In this document: positions 17,967 through 27,801 of the stretch, one piece after another
Numbering within the stretch: position 1 is the stretch's first letter
Layout: every line of letters begins with the position of its first letter
The notes under the pieces: model-generated
What the model was told of the DNA's origin: nothing
The model's input: only the letters and a program-made list of their open reading frames with translations
The model's database searches: none
Position numbers and translations under genes: made by a program
DNA from: Flavobacterium johnsoniae
GTDB taxonomy: Bacteria; Bacteroidota; Bacteroidia; Flavobacteriales; Flavobacteriaceae
Assembly (NCBI RefSeq): GCF_030388325.1
Contig: NZ_CP103794.1
Span: 930,001 to 994,000 of the forward strand
Length of the DNA stretch: 64,000 nt
Direction: 5' to 3'

Positions 17967-19136
17967 CTAATTGGATATTACACGAAACAAAGCTTTTATA
18001 AAAGGAATTTTTGGACATTTCAAAATCACTTTTAAATCTTCAATCATGTTGGTTTCTTGATCCAAAAACTTAAAAATCAATTGCGGATTTCCTTTTTTAA
18101 ACAAAGAAGAAAAAATACTGTTTCCCAATTCGTTATGACGATAAAGAATATTCAGAAGCAACAAATCGTAAAACCAAAATCGGCTTTTTTTATGAAATGT
18201 TTTCATGCTTAAAGAATCCGAAGCCACACTTTGAAGAAATTCAACCAATTGAGATGATTTCTTATCCGAATTTTTAAAAGTATAACCCGTGCTGGCTTTT
18301 GTCCATCCGCCCGCAGTTCCAATATTTAAAACCCGTTTTGTGTTTTTTTTCCAAAAAGGATAACACGTCATTGGAATACTTCCTTGTTCTTTTTCTATAA
18401 TTTCATATTGCTGTGATCCAAGTTTTTGCAAATAAATTTGAATTTCATTTTCATACTCATCATTGGAAAGTAACTTTTCTGAAAACAAAGTATATTCTAT
18501 CAAAGCTTCGGTTTTAGAAATTGGCAAAACATACATAAATCTTGTATTTCCTTTTTGTTCAACCGAAAAATCCATGAAAGTAGTCGTTTCAGAATCAAAA
18601 ACTTCTGTTTCTGTTTTCACAAACCAACCTATAAAATGCTGTTGCAAAACGGGATATTTGGTTTGCCTTTCGGCGAAAGCCTTCGTATAAATACTATTGA
18701 AAAGATAATTTGCTGTGTATCTATTTTCTTCTGTTCCGACAAAAACGTGAGTTTCAAGTTCATTAATATCGGTTACTTTTTCGTTCAAAAAAGTAATGTT
18801 TGGATGTTTTGCAATTGCTTCAAAAACAAAATTATAAAAGTCAATTCCCCGAATTTGATTGTATTTATAAGGTTTCAACGCCATATTGCGTTTAAAACTT
18901 TCATTGGCAAATAAAGCAGAATCCCAATTTTTAGAAATTATAGAATTCCAAATCGATTCTTCTTTTTCCCAAAAACACCAAGTTCTGTCATTTGTTTTTT
19001 TAGCATTTTGATCTAGCAACAAAATAGACTTATCTGAGAATTTTCCAGACAGAATCATTTTGTAAACTGTCATTAAAGATGCCAGTCCGCTTCCAGTAAA
19101 AATGTAGTCAAAGTGTTTTATTTGCGAAGAGTTCAT
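17967..19136 (-). CDS. crtY: Lycopene beta-cyclase
   Basis: About 389 residues from ATG 19136 (MNSSQIKHFDYIFTGSGLAS). The FAD/NAD-binding GxGLAS loop is at the N-terminus. Family signatures NDRTWCFWEKEES, QHFIGWF and NIGTAGGWTKASTGYTF are clear. It cyclises lycopene to beta-carotene in zeaxanthin-type pigment pathways of flavobacteria. No other carotenoid gene (crtB, crtI, crtZ, idi) lies nearby, so it is separated from the usual cluster. Confidence 0.93.
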   Translation of the reverse strand: MNSSQIKHFDYIFTGSGLASLMTVYKMILSGKFSDKSILLLDQNAKKTNDRTWCFWEKEESIWNSIISKNWDSALFANESFKRNMALKPYKYNQIRGIDFYNFVFEAIAKHPNITFLNEKVTDINELETHVFVGTEENRYTANYLFNSIYTKAFAERQTKYPVLQQHFIGWFVKTETEVFDSETTTFMDFSVEQKGNTRFMYVLPISKTEALIEYTLFSEKLLSNDEYENEIQIYLQKLGSQQYEIIEKEQGSIPMTCYPFWKKNTKRVLNIGTAGGWTKASTGYTFKNSDKKSSQLVEFLQSVASDSLSMKTFHKKSRFWFYDLLLLNILYRHNELGNSIFSSLFKKGNPQLIFKFLDQETNMIEDLKVILKCPKIPFIKALFRVISN

Positions 19137-19272
19137 TTTCAAAAATAAGGATTTTTATTTTTTATTACTTCTGAGATTTAAATTTGTAAAACAATTTATT
19201 ATTTCATTTCGTCGTTAGTTTCAAATATCATTTAATTTTTACCTTTAACTTTTCATAACACAAATTTCTCCC

Positions 19273-20091
19273 ATGCACAAATTAATTCTTTTCATTAAAA
19301 CTTATAAACCTGACTTTGAAAGGGTTTACAATCTTTTAGATTCGATAGATAAGTTTAATAAAGATAAAATTCCAGTGATTATTTCTGTAAACGATGAACA
19401 TTTTGATCTTTTAAAATCAGATTGTTTTGAAAAGTATAAAGTGTATAAAGATTCTGAAATTACCTCAACAACTATTACCGAAGGTTGGCGTTATCAGCAA
19501 ATTGTAAAATGTAATGTTTATAAACTTAATATCTACGAAAATTATGTTGCCATAGATTCAGATTCTGTTTTTATAAAAGATTTTCATTTCTCTGATTTTA
19601 TGTTTGATGAAAATACTCCTTACACGATAATGCAAGAATCAAAGGATTTATTGGAAATGACCGAAAGACTTAAAATGGATTCTGAAAATATCTTTTTTAA
19701 AAGAGCGCTTAGAGATACTCGATCGTTTTTTGGAAATAAAGGCAAAGAATGGGATTACGGGCCTTCTCCATACATTTGGAATTGCAATGTTTGGCGACAT
19801 TTTAATGAGGTTTTCTTAAAAGATATTAATCTAGATTTTGATGCGTTTTTTAATCAAATAGACCAAAAGAGCTATTCTCCAAGCGATTGTGTTATTTATG
19901 GCGAATATCTATTAAAAACGAGATTGATTGATATAATCCCGATTGGAAGTCTTTTTAAAGTTTATCATTATAAAGAACAATACAAAATCGAGAAAAAACA
20001 GCTCAATATTAATCAATTACGAAAAATTTATCTCGGAATTATTTATCAAAGTAATTGGCAGAAAGAGAAAAAGAAGTGGTTTTTATTCTAA
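19273..20091 (+). CDS. Glycosyltransferase-like protein, DUF6492 type
   Basis: 272 residues with a GT-A-like start (ILFIKTYKPDFERVYNLLDS) and a DSDS metal/nucleotide-sugar motif near residue 95 (YVAIDSDSVFIKDF). Conserved WDYGPSPYIWN follows. The pattern matches the DUF6492 group of putative glycosyltransferases. First of three same-strand glycosyltransferase genes, 13 bp before the next. Likely involved in surface polysaccharide or lipooligosaccharide building; the acceptor is unknown. Confidence 0.75.
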   Translation: MHKLILFIKTYKPDFERVYNLLDSIDKFNKDKIPVIISVNDEHFDLLKSDCFEKYKVYKDSEITSTTITEGWRYQQIVKCNVYKLNIYENYVAIDSDSVFIKDFHFSDFMFDENTPYTIMQESKDLLEMTERLKMDSENIFFKRALRDTRSFFGNKGKEWDYGPSPYIWNCNVWRHFNEVFLKDINLDFDAFFNQIDQKSYSPSDCVIYGEYLLKTRLIDIIPIGSLFKVYHYKEQYKIEKKQLNINQLRKIYLGIIYQSNWQKEKKKWFLF

Positions 20092-20104
20092 AGAATTTCT
20101 TTAA

Positions 20105-21181
20105 ATGAAAAAGACAAACAAAGTTTATTTGGTATTTCTCAACGGAAAATCTAATGCTGGCGGCGCAGAACGCATGGTGCATTATTTGGATGAATATCTT
20201 AAAAGCCGAGAAATACAAACCGAGATTATTGATGAAGATTTTCTAAAAAACACTTTTGTCGGGAAATTGTATTGGAAATTATTCAATCGCAGGCATTTTG
20301 AAAAACGAAGAGCAAAATATATTGCAAGATTTATAACTGCTTATTTATGGCTAAATTATCGCCAAAGTACGATTATAATCAGCAACGGAGAACCAACTGC
20401 TTTTTTTCCGACAGATTATGTCATATCTCACGGCTGTTTTCATAAAATGGAACTAGATTATGGACGAAAAGATTCTAAATTGAGCCGAGTTGCCAAATTA
20501 CAAATGACAGCGTGCAAAAATGCTAAAAAAATCATCGCTGTAGAATCAAATGTCAAAGAGGATTTAATAAAATATTATGGCATTAATAAAGATAAAATCA
20601 GCATTGTTCCGAATTGTATTGATAAAAGTAATTTCTATCCGACTGAGAAACAATCTTCTAATTTTAAAACAATAGCATACATTGGAAGATTAGAATACGG
20701 AAAAGGCATTGCCGAATTGCAAGAATTAGCAAAACTCGTAGAAAAACAAAACGATTGGAAATTGCTTATCGCTTCTAATAATTCTTCTAACACAGAACTT
20801 TTTAAAAACCTCAATAATACTGAAGTTTTAGTTGGACTTACAATTGACAATATTAATAAATTGGCATACTCTAAAGCAGATATTATTTTTTATCCTTCTT
20901 ATTCAGAAAGTTTTGGAATGGTAACCATAGAAGCGCTTGCTTGCGGAAGACCAATTGCAGGAAATTCTGTTGGTGTTTTACCTAAATTAGCCGAGGAAAA
21001 ACAGCCAGGCGCGTATTTGCTTCCGAAAGTGATAAACGAAGATATTTTTTCTTTCTTGGATAATTGTATTGAAGATTCGAAGAAATTTAGTCCTAAAGAA
21101 ATTCATGAAGCTGCTATGGAAAAATTTAGTATCGAATCTTATTTTGAACAATTGGACAAACAGTTTTTCAAAACAGCTTAA
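20105..21181 (+). CDS. Glycosyltransferase family 4 protein
   Basis: 358 residues with a GT-B fold. The N-terminal GGAERMVHYL loop and the C-terminal donor site (YIGRLEYGKGI; YPSYSESFGMVTIEALACG) show the EX7E motif (E in SESFGM...IEALACG) of GT4 retaining transferases. No membrane span is seen. It lies between two other glycosyltransferases and is probably cotranscribed with them. Confidence 0.9.
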   Translation: MKKTNKVYLVFLNGKSNAGGAERMVHYLDEYLKSREIQTEIIDEDFLKNTFVGKLYWKLFNRRHFEKRRAKYIARFITAYLWLNYRQSTIIISNGEPTAFFPTDYVISHGCFHKMELDYGRKDSKLSRVAKLQMTACKNAKKIIAVESNVKEDLIKYYGINKDKISIVPNCIDKSNFYPTEKQSSNFKTIAYIGRLEYGKGIAELQELAKLVEKQNDWKLLIASNNSSNTELFKNLNNTEVLVGLTIDNINKLAYSKADIIFYPSYSESFGMVTIEALACGRPIAGNSVGVLPKLAEEKQPGAYLLPKVINEDIFSFLDNCIEDSKKFSPKEIHEAAMEKFSIESYFEQLDKQFFKTA

Positions 21182-21213
21182 TTTTAAACTTATATTATTC
21201 ACAACTTTTATAT

Positions 21214-22350
21214 ATGAAAATTTTATATTTCTATCCTGAAAATCCGTTGCATAAAACACAAGGAAATAATGCTAGAGCTTTGGCATTGCTAGAATATTTT
21301 AAAACCCGAAATATAGAAACTGATTTTGTTGGCGTTGCCACAAACATATTTACAGAAAAGGAAATCGATAAATTGAAAGAAGAAAAATTAATCTCGAATG
21401 GTTATTTGCTTCCTATTTTTATTCGAAAGAAAAACAAACTAAAATATTTCTTTTACCAATCTCTCCCGAACAGAATTACCAGAAAAATAGGTTTATTTGA
21501 CAGAACTCGAATAGGTCATTTCGAAGCTTTTAATAATGTCTTAAAAGAAAATGAATACGATGTTGTCTTGATTTCTTATGTCTATTGGTCAAGATTAATA
21601 AAGAAAAGTCCAAATCTTAAAAACTCTAGATTAATTATTGACACGCATGATTTTTTAACTTCTCAATTTCAAAAAAAGAAGAAGTTTCAATTAGGCAGAT
21701 TTTTTCAAAAAGAAATAGAAATCTTAAGCGCTTTTGATAAAATTTTGGTGATTTCTCCAGAAGAGAAATATGTTTTTTCGCAATTTGTAGACAAAGAAAT
21801 TGCGTTGGCAACTCATGCTTTGCCTTCAAAAAACAATTCTAAAACCGAATCAAAATATGATTTAATCTACGTTGCAAGCGACAATGAACACAATATTGCC
21901 GCTGTCAATTGGTTTTTTGAAAATGTTTATCCTTTGTTATCAAAATCGATAAAAATTGCCGTGATCGGAAAAATCAGCCAATATGTTGGAGAATTCGAAA
22001 ATGTAGAAAAAATCAGCTTTATTGAGAATCTAGATACTGCATACCAACAAAGTAAAATTGCACTTTGCCCAATGTTGAGCGGTACAGGAGTAAAAATCAA
22101 AGTAATCGAAGCCTTGTCTTTCGGAATTCCCGTAGTTTGCAACGAAAGAGGTATCGACGGTTTATCAAATAAAACAAACAACGGCTGTTTGGTTACTAAT
22201 GATCCGAACGAATTTGCGGAGTATATTCATAAATTACTAAACGACGAAGATTTCTATGCTCAAATTAGCTCAGAAGCCACTTCATTCTTTAATAATTTTC
22301 ATAGTCTTGAAGCAAATTATAAATTGTTGGACAAAGTATTTGGATTATAA
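21214..22350 (+). CDS. Glycosyltransferase family 4 protein
   Basis: 378 residues. The N-terminus MKILYFYPENPLHKTQGNNARALALLEYF and the C-terminal CPMLSGTGVKIKVIEALSFGIPVVC place it in the GT4-like group (Glyco_trans_1_4). Its stop overlaps the stop region of the convergent next gene by 6 bp (22345-22350). It probably works with the two genes upstream on a surface glycan. Confidence 0.88.
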   Translation: MKILYFYPENPLHKTQGNNARALALLEYFKTRNIETDFVGVATNIFTEKEIDKLKEEKLISNGYLLPIFIRKKNKLKYFFYQSLPNRITRKIGLFDRTRIGHFEAFNNVLKENEYDVVLISYVYWSRLIKKSPNLKNSRLIIDTHDFLTSQFQKKKKFQLGRFFQKEIEILSAFDKILVISPEEKYVFSQFVDKEIALATHALPSKNNSKTESKYDLIYVASDNEHNIAAVNWFFENVYPLLSKSIKIAVIGKISQYVGEFENVEKISFIENLDTAYQQSKIALCPMLSGTGVKIKVIEALSFGIPVVCNERGIDGLSNKTNNGCLVTNDPNEFAEYIHKLLNDEDFYAQISSEATSFFNNFHSLEANYKLLDKVFGL

Positions 22351-23541
22351 AGCATCGATTCTTAAAAAAATAGGTTCTAAAACCTGGATAGAAAATGGCT
22401 CCAAACTTTTCTCAGAATTTTGCTGTAATTCTGTCCACACTGTTTTGTTATTGTACAAATCAATTATTGCCGATGCAAATTCTTCTTTCGTATCATAAAC
22501 CAAAGCATTTTTTTGATGAACAAGCTGCATTCCTTCTGCTCCAACAGAAGAAGTTATAACTGGAAGAAAATACTCAAAAGCTTGTCCTATTTTTCCTTTT
22601 ACGCCAGCGCCGAATCGCAAAGGCGCGACCATTATTTTGTTTTTGGTAAAAAGAGAATCAATATTTGAAACATATCCTCGAAATATAAATCTAGAATCTG
22701 TAATCTTTTTGATCTTATCCTTTACATTTCCAATTATATTTACCTTGATATTAGCATTTTGCTGCCAAACAATAGGCATTATTTCGTGATACAAATAAGT
22801 CACTGCATCAATGTTGGGTTCGTGTCCGGAGCCAATAAAAAGAATATCTTCGCGATCTTCAAAAGGCAACGTTTCTTCTTTTTTAATTTTTTGATAATGA
22901 ATATTCGAAATCGTAATCAATTTATCTCGATCGATATATTTCGACATTATTTCCTTTTCAATATCAGAAATGGTTATAACAAAATCTGCAGTTTGAGCTA
23001 ATCTGGTTTCTACGAAAAAAAACTTATTGTAATTTTTCTTGATAGAAATTCGTTTCGGATCAATTTCCATCGCTCTTTTGTAACGCAGAAAATGAATATC
23101 GACCATATCAAAAATTGATTTTGCATTTGGCACAATCTCTTTTATTTTTTTCAAATTATAAAGCAATGTTCGTGCGCCATAATACCAGACAAAATCTACT
23201 TTGGGAATTGATTTTACAAAATCAAAATAAGTTTTGTATTGATTCGTTTCAACGAACACAATTACTCCCATTTTGCTAAAATAACTTACGTAACCATTGT
23301 CACGAAAAGTATCTTTTGAGCAAATAATACAGTTGTAGTTTTTACTTTTAAAAAACCAAATAATCTCTTTCAGTCTATTAGAACCAGAATCTTGGTCGGG
23401 AGACGGCATATTAATATTAAAAAAAACAATAGTTTTTTTTGACGGATTATAAGTATTATAGTTTGGTATTGATTGATCGGACTGGCTTTTAATTATTTTT
23501 TTTCTATTGCAATAGAGTTCTAGATTCTTAAATATCCCCAT
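22345..23541 (-). CDS. Glycosyltransferase, GT4-like
   Basis: 398 residues. An N-terminal Rossmann-like domain (TIVFFNINMPSPDQDSGSNRLKEI) is followed by the C-terminal motif APLRFGAGVKGKIGQAFEYFLPVI, the conserved G-x-G-x-K/R region of Glyco_trans_1_4 proteins. Its C-terminal motif is related to that of the convergent gene at 21214. The final codons overlap that gene, so no terminator can lie between them. Confidence 0.87.
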   Translation of the reverse strand: MGIFKNLELYCNRKKIIKSQSDQSIPNYNTYNPSKKTIVFFNINMPSPDQDSGSNRLKEIIWFFKSKNYNCIICSKDTFRDNGYVSYFSKMGVIVFVETNQYKTYFDFVKSIPKVDFVWYYGARTLLYNLKKIKEIVPNAKSIFDMVDIHFLRYKRAMEIDPKRISIKKNYNKFFFVETRLAQTADFVITISDIEKEIMSKYIDRDKLITISNIHYQKIKKEETLPFEDREDILFIGSGHEPNIDAVTYLYHEIMPIVWQQNANIKVNIIGNVKDKIKKITDSRFIFRGYVSNIDSLFTKNKIMVAPLRFGAGVKGKIGQAFEYFLPVITSSVGAEGMQLVHQKNALVYDTKEEFASAIIDLYNNKTVWTELQQNSEKSLEPFSIQVLEPIFLRIDAL

Positions 23542-23861
23542 ACATTTTCTGTTTCTGACCTGTTTTTTATGAGTCTGACTATAAATTATAGATAACCAAA
23601 AATGGATTTGGTTGCGTTTGTTTAAAAAAAATACTTTTCTTTTAAACTAAAACTCAATTTGTTTTTTCTTTATTATCTGAAAAACATTAAAAAATATAAA
23701 ATCTAAATTCAAAAAATCACATCTATTTGATTTTCAACAACTTCAAGCTTTAAACAGTTTTTAACTAATTTACAAATTAATTCTGAAAGAGCTGATTAAT
23801 AACTAATTATCTTTAAAAAAAAACTTTGATTTGGCTGAATTTAGCAGTAAAATAATTAGTT
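23542..23861. other. AT-rich intergenic region
   Basis: 320 bp, strongly AT-rich with many A and T runs, between the glycosyltransferase start and the thioredoxin stop. I see no small gene, hairpin or repeat of note. It should contain the promoter of the minus-strand glycosyltransferase. Confidence 0.5.
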
Positions 23862-24326
23862 CTAATTTTTGAGTTTTTCTAAAAGAAGTTTGAAGTCTTT
23901 TGGAGATAAATAATTCGAATATTGAAATATAATTTCATTTTTCTCATTCAAAACACACAAAACGGGATAAGTAATTTGATTGTTTTGTGTTCCTAATTGC
24001 AAAGCAAGTTCATGAACACCAACATTATTTCCAGAAGGCAAATATTTGAAAGAATGATTATTGAATGTAATATCTCGTTTTTCTTCTGCATTAAAATCAA
24101 CGAAATAAAAATCTGAATTTAGTTTTTCAATAATTTCCTGATTTTTAAAAGTTGTCGATTTCATTCTTTGGCAAAACTGACACCAGTCGGTATGAATAAA
24201 AACAATGATTTTTCGATTTTGAATTTGCTGAAGACTATCTATTTCTTCAAAAGAATTAGTCTTCAGCTGACAGAAAGCTGTTGCTGAAATTCCGAAGAAG
24301 AAAATTATTAAAAATAGCTTTTTCAT
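23862..24326 (-). CDS. Secreted thioredoxin-fold protein
   Basis: 154 residues with a signal peptide (FFFGISATAFCQ) and the active site W48-C49-Q-F-C52 in HTDWCQFCQRM. The cis-proline loop is TYPVLCVLN. It resembles periplasmic thioredoxin-like proteins (thioredoxin_7/DUF255-like) that reduce or isomerise disulfides. It lies downstream of the TonB receptor with the CxxC plug motif and may be in the same transcript, across a dispersed repeat. Confidence 0.88.
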   Translation of the reverse strand: MKKLFLIIFFFGISATAFCQLKTNSFEEIDSLQQIQNRKIIVFIHTDWCQFCQRMKSTTFKNQEIIEKLNSDFYFVDFNAEEKRDITFNNHSFKYLPSGNNVGVHELALQLGTQNNQITYPVLCVLNEKNEIIFQYSNYLSPKDFKLLLEKLKN

Positions 24327-24341
24327 TGTTTGTTGTTTTTT

Positions 24342-24428
24342 GCCACAGATTTCACAGATTAAAAGGATTTTTTGTTTGTCAGGCTGAGCGAAGTAAAAAA
24401 ATCCTTTCTAATCCTTTTGATCTGTGGC
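24342..24428. repeat. Dispersed inverted repeat, GCCACAGATT family copy 1
   Basis: Arms 24342-24372 and 24395-24428 pair (GCCACAGAT...AAAAGGATT / AATCCTTTTGATCTGTGGC). The centre carries CAGGCTGAGCGAAGT, which recalls the arm of the repeat at 57654. A weaker relative lies at 37135-37195. Confidence 0.75.
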
Positions 24429-24436
24429 TCATAAAT

Positions 24437-26689
24437 TTATCTCAAAGTATATCGCAATCCCAAAAAACCTCGAATCGTTTGATTTTGCCCATAAACATAA
24501 GTTGTATCAAATGTCAAACCGTACGGATTATCTGGCGTCACCAATACTTTTCCGTTAGAATCGTATTGTACATTTTTATCAAAAGGATCGTTGGTTCTCG
24601 AAATCAAAAACGGATTATTTTGTTTTGGTGTAAAGTTCAAAAGGTTTTTAATTCCGCCATAAATTTCGAAATCTCTCCATCCAGAATACGTAAATTGAAT
24701 GTTTTGAATACTATACCAAGGCGATTTTGGACTTCTCGGATCGGTTTCGCTCAACAAAGGTAAATTCATCGGACTGTAAACATTTCCCGTATAATCCAAA
24801 GATAAATTCCACGGTTGAATTTTGTATGAAATACTCCAAGTTCCCGTGAAATTCTCTGTTAGAAATGGTCGTTGCGAAATTCCGTTTTCTACATTTTTGT
24901 TATCTAAAACTGTTGCTCCAAGAATAAATTTCAATCCAGACGGAAAATTAAGATCAACATTGGTGCTAATTCCTTGACTGATTGCATAACCATCGATATT
25001 ATCGTAAATGATTTTATTCGGATCGGTTTCGTAATCTGATATAATTTTATTACTGAATCTTGTATAAAAAGCCGTGGTTTCGATTCCCATAAAAGTCCCA
25101 TTTCCAAAATTGATTTTCTGAATATAATTCAAATTGACATTTACAGATTGTTCGGGATTCAAATTATTGGCAATTACAACATCTCTAGAACCCGTTAAAG
25201 CGGCGTGATCTTCAGTAAATAAATTTACGACACGAAATCCAGTTCCGGCATTTAATCTAAAAATTGTGTTTTCATTTGCTTTAAAGCGATAGGCAAATCT
25301 CGGAGTAAAAATAGAGCCGTGAATAGAATTATAATCATATCGCATTCCCAACAAAACCTGACTTTTAGGAGAAAATGTAATTTCGTCCTGAACAAAAATT
25401 CCTGGAAGCCAAGTATTTTCAGCTTCTTTGGTTGCGGGCGTGTTGTCGTCGTAATAAGTGTAACGACTTGCAATTCCTGCTAATAAATCATTTCTTCCGA
25501 TTTTTTTATCCCAAGTCAATTGCAAAAATCCAATTTTCTGATTGGCGATATAAGAAGTTGTGCCATAACGACTGTCTTGATAATGAACATTTCCAGAGAA
25601 AGAAAGCATCAATTTTTCTTCAAAAGGCAATTGATAACTTCCGATTAATTCGGCTCTTTTCGTATAAATGCTTTCGCCATAAATTTCGTCTCCTCCTCTG
25701 TATTTTTTTTCCCAACGAATGTCTCCGCCCCATCGATCTTCATACATTCCGCGTGCTGCGATAGTAAACAATCTATTCTGGTTTCTTTTAAAACTCCATT
25801 TATTAAAAATCGAAATTCGTTCAGAAAGCGTTACATCGGTAAAATTGTCGTTGTCTTTATCGATAACTTGATCATAATTGAAATAATTAATTCCGATAAT
25901 GGACGTTGCTTTTTTACCAACATTAAACTTCGTTCCCAAATCGAGATTGCTTTCAAAATAAGAAGTCGTAAAATAATCCGCAGAAAAAGTCGGCGCGTTT
26001 GTTGGGTTTTTAGTAATAATATTAATCAAACCGCCAACTGCTTCACTTCCGTAAAGAGACGAAGCCGGACCTTTTACAATTTCGATTCGTTCGACCAAAG
26101 AATTCGGAATTCCAGACAAACCATAAACCGTAGAAAGACTGCTTACAATTGGCATTCCGTCGATCATAACTAAAGTATACGGACCTTCTAATCCATTTAT
26201 ATGAATATCGCCCGTGTTGCAAACCCCACAATTCAACTGCGGACGAACGCCATTTATATTTTGGAGCGCATCATAAATGCTTGGCGTTGGATTTTTTTTG
26301 AAGAAAGTAGGCGAATAAACCTCAACCGGAACAGCGCTTTCTAATCGTTTTACAGGTTTTAAAGTTCCAGAAACTACGACTTCGTTCAATTCGTTTTGAT
26401 CTTCTTTTAATTCAAAATCAAGAATCAAATTTTCATTTTCTAAAACCGTAATTTTTTGAGTTATGGTTTTGAATCCGTTCGAATTTATCGAGATTTTATA
26501 AGAACCGCTTGGGACATTTTCTAATTTATAATAACCAACCGAATCTGTTTGTGTTTTAAAGTTTGTGTTTAATAAACGAATGTTTATTTCCTGAAATGAT
26601 GGAACATCTGCTTCCACTTTTCCAGAGATATTTTGTGAATAGAAGTTTTTAGTTGAAAGTATTAATATTGTCAAAAATAAATATTTCAT
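24437..26689 (-). CDS. TonB-dependent receptor with CxxC in the plug
   Basis: About 750 residues from ATG 26689 (MKYLFLTILIL), after a signal peptide. Order: carboxypeptidase-regulatory domain (about 20-95), plug (about 105-230; VVVSGTLKPVKR..., IDGMPIVSSLSTVYGL, VKGPASSLYGSEAVGG), then a 22-strand-type barrel ending GLRYTLR. The plug has C154-G-V-C157 just before TGDIHINGLEGPY. Cysteines are rare in this family and fit a soft-metal or metallophore substrate; this is inference. It lies with thioredoxin, flavoprotein, MerC and Fur-family genes. An upstream in-frame ATG (26713) is less likely. Confidence 0.92.
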   Translation of the reverse strand: MKYLFLTILILSTKNFYSQNISGKVEADVPSFQEINIRLLNTNFKTQTDSVGYYKLENVPSGSYKISINSNGFKTITQKITVLENENLILDFELKEDQNELNEVVVSGTLKPVKRLESAVPVEVYSPTFFKKNPTPSIYDALQNINGVRPQLNCGVCNTGDIHINGLEGPYTLVMIDGMPIVSSLSTVYGLSGIPNSLVERIEIVKGPASSLYGSEAVGGLINIITKNPTNAPTFSADYFTTSYFESNLDLGTKFNVGKKATSIIGINYFNYDQVIDKDNDNFTDVTLSERISIFNKWSFKRNQNRLFTIAARGMYEDRWGGDIRWEKKYRGGDEIYGESIYTKRAELIGSYQLPFEEKLMLSFSGNVHYQDSRYGTTSYIANQKIGFLQLTWDKKIGRNDLLAGIASRYTYYDDNTPATKEAENTWLPGIFVQDEITFSPKSQVLLGMRYDYNSIHGSIFTPRFAYRFKANENTIFRLNAGTGFRVVNLFTEDHAALTGSRDVVIANNLNPEQSVNVNLNYIQKINFGNGTFMGIETTAFYTRFSNKIISDYETDPNKIIYDNIDGYAISQGISTNVDLNFPSGLKFILGATVLDNKNVENGISQRPFLTENFTGTWSISYKIQPWNLSLDYTGNVYSPMNLPLLSETDPRSPKSPWYSIQNIQFTYSGWRDFEIYGGIKNLLNFTPKQNNPFLISRTNDPFDKNVQYDSNGKVLVTPDNPYGLTFDTTYVYGQNQTIRGFLGLRYTLR

Positions 26690-26801
26690 TATTATAAAAT
26701 TAAATTTAGACAAAACTAAAAATTATATTTGACAAATAATTATTCTTGGTTTAAAAATTTTAAACTGATTTAATTCAAGATGTTAGATTTTTGATTTTAA
26801 T

Positions 26802-26875
26802 CTCGTAAAATCGTTAAGACGCAAAAATTATTTTTTAATAAGGTAAAAAACTTTGCGTCTTAGCGACTTTGCGAG
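26802..26875. repeat. Dispersed inverted repeat, AAGACGCAAAG family
   Basis: Arms 26802-26826 and 26851-26875 match in about 21 of 25 positions when inverted (CTCGTAAAATCGTTAAGACG / CGTCTTAGCGACTTTGCGAG). It fills the gap between the flavoprotein stop and the TonB receptor start. Confidence 0.75.
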
Positions 26876-26892
26876 CAATTTTCGTATGAGTA

Positions 26893-27798
26893 TCAAAAAT
26901 CCTCGTCAATAAGTTCTTTGTTTATTACCGCTCCAGCGAAAGAACCGCTAGAAACCGCAATTGCTACAGAACGCATTGGCGTTGTACAATCTCCGCTTGC
27001 AAAAATTCCCGTAACATTTGTTTTTTGCATCGCATCTACTTTCAATAAACCTTGTTCATTGATTTCGCAACCCAAATTTTCAGGAATTGGACAATGCTGT
27101 TCAAATGGCGGTCTAGAATAAATGGCTTTTACTTCAATTTTTTCTTGGTTTTTGAAGATAATATTTTGAATATAACCTTCTTTGTGTTCAAAAGAATCAA
27201 TTTCTTCTTCAAAAATTAAAACTCCATGATTTTTTAAAATTTGGGTTTGTTCCAAAGTCAATTCTGATTTTCCGTTGGTGCACAATCTCAAATCTTTTGT
27301 CCAATTCGAAATTAGTTTTGCATATTCAAATCCCATTTCTCCATTCGCTATAATTGCTGTTTTTTCGCTTTTAACTTCATAACCATGACAATATGGACAA
27401 TGCAAAACCGAAATCCCCCAACAATCTGAAAAACCTTTAATTTCTGGAAGTAAATCTTTAACGCCTGTCGCGAATAAAATTTTTCTTGAAGTGAAAACAT
27501 CGCCAGATTCTGTAGAAACTTCAAAACTATTTCCATTCTTAACTGCTTTTACAGCAAGTCCATTATAAAATTGAACTGTTTTATAAATTTCAACTTGAAG
27601 TTTGGCTTTCGCCGAAATAACTGCTGGCTTCTCCCCGTCTTGTGTGATAAAATTATGAGAATGTGGCGTTTGTTTATTACAAGGTAAACCGCTGTCAATA
27701 ACCAAAACCTGACGCAGCGATCTTCCTAAACTCATTGCGGCAGAAAGACCGCTGTAACTTCCTCCAACAATAATCACATCAAAATTCTTCTGTTTCAT
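26893..27798 (-). CDS. Thioredoxin-reductase-like FAD/NAD(P) oxidoreductase (CPYC)
   Basis: 301 residues. FAD-binding VGGSYSGLSAAMSLGR is at residues 11-26. A redox pair C134-P-Y-C137 (VLHCPYCHGYEV) takes the place of the CATC motif of thioredoxin reductase. The C-terminal FAD motif is FASGDCTTPMRSVA. The second nucleotide-binding glycine loop (ANGEMGFEYA) is atypical, so NADPH use is not assured. The start is 3 bp from merC-like gene's stop, so the two are coupled. It probably reduces a disulfide in a small thiol or protein; the partner is unknown. Confidence 0.88.
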   Translation of the reverse strand: MKQKNFDVIIVGGSYSGLSAAMSLGRSLRQVLVIDSGLPCNKQTPHSHNFITQDGEKPAVISAKAKLQVEIYKTVQFYNGLAVKAVKNGNSFEVSTESGDVFTSRKILFATGVKDLLPEIKGFSDCWGISVLHCPYCHGYEVKSEKTAIIANGEMGFEYAKLISNWTKDLRLCTNGKSELTLEQTQILKNHGVLIFEEEIDSFEHKEGYIQNIIFKNQEKIEVKAIYSRPPFEQHCPIPENLGCEINEQGLLKVDAMQKTNVTGIFASGDCTTPMRSVAIAVSSGSFAGAVINKELIDEDF

Positions 27799-27801
27799 AT
27801 C

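Noticed and set aside
24281..26231. Plus-strand frames of 60-160 codons opposite the TonB receptor
   Set aside because: They are antisense to a well-conserved receptor and have arginine/isoleucine-rich nonsense composition.
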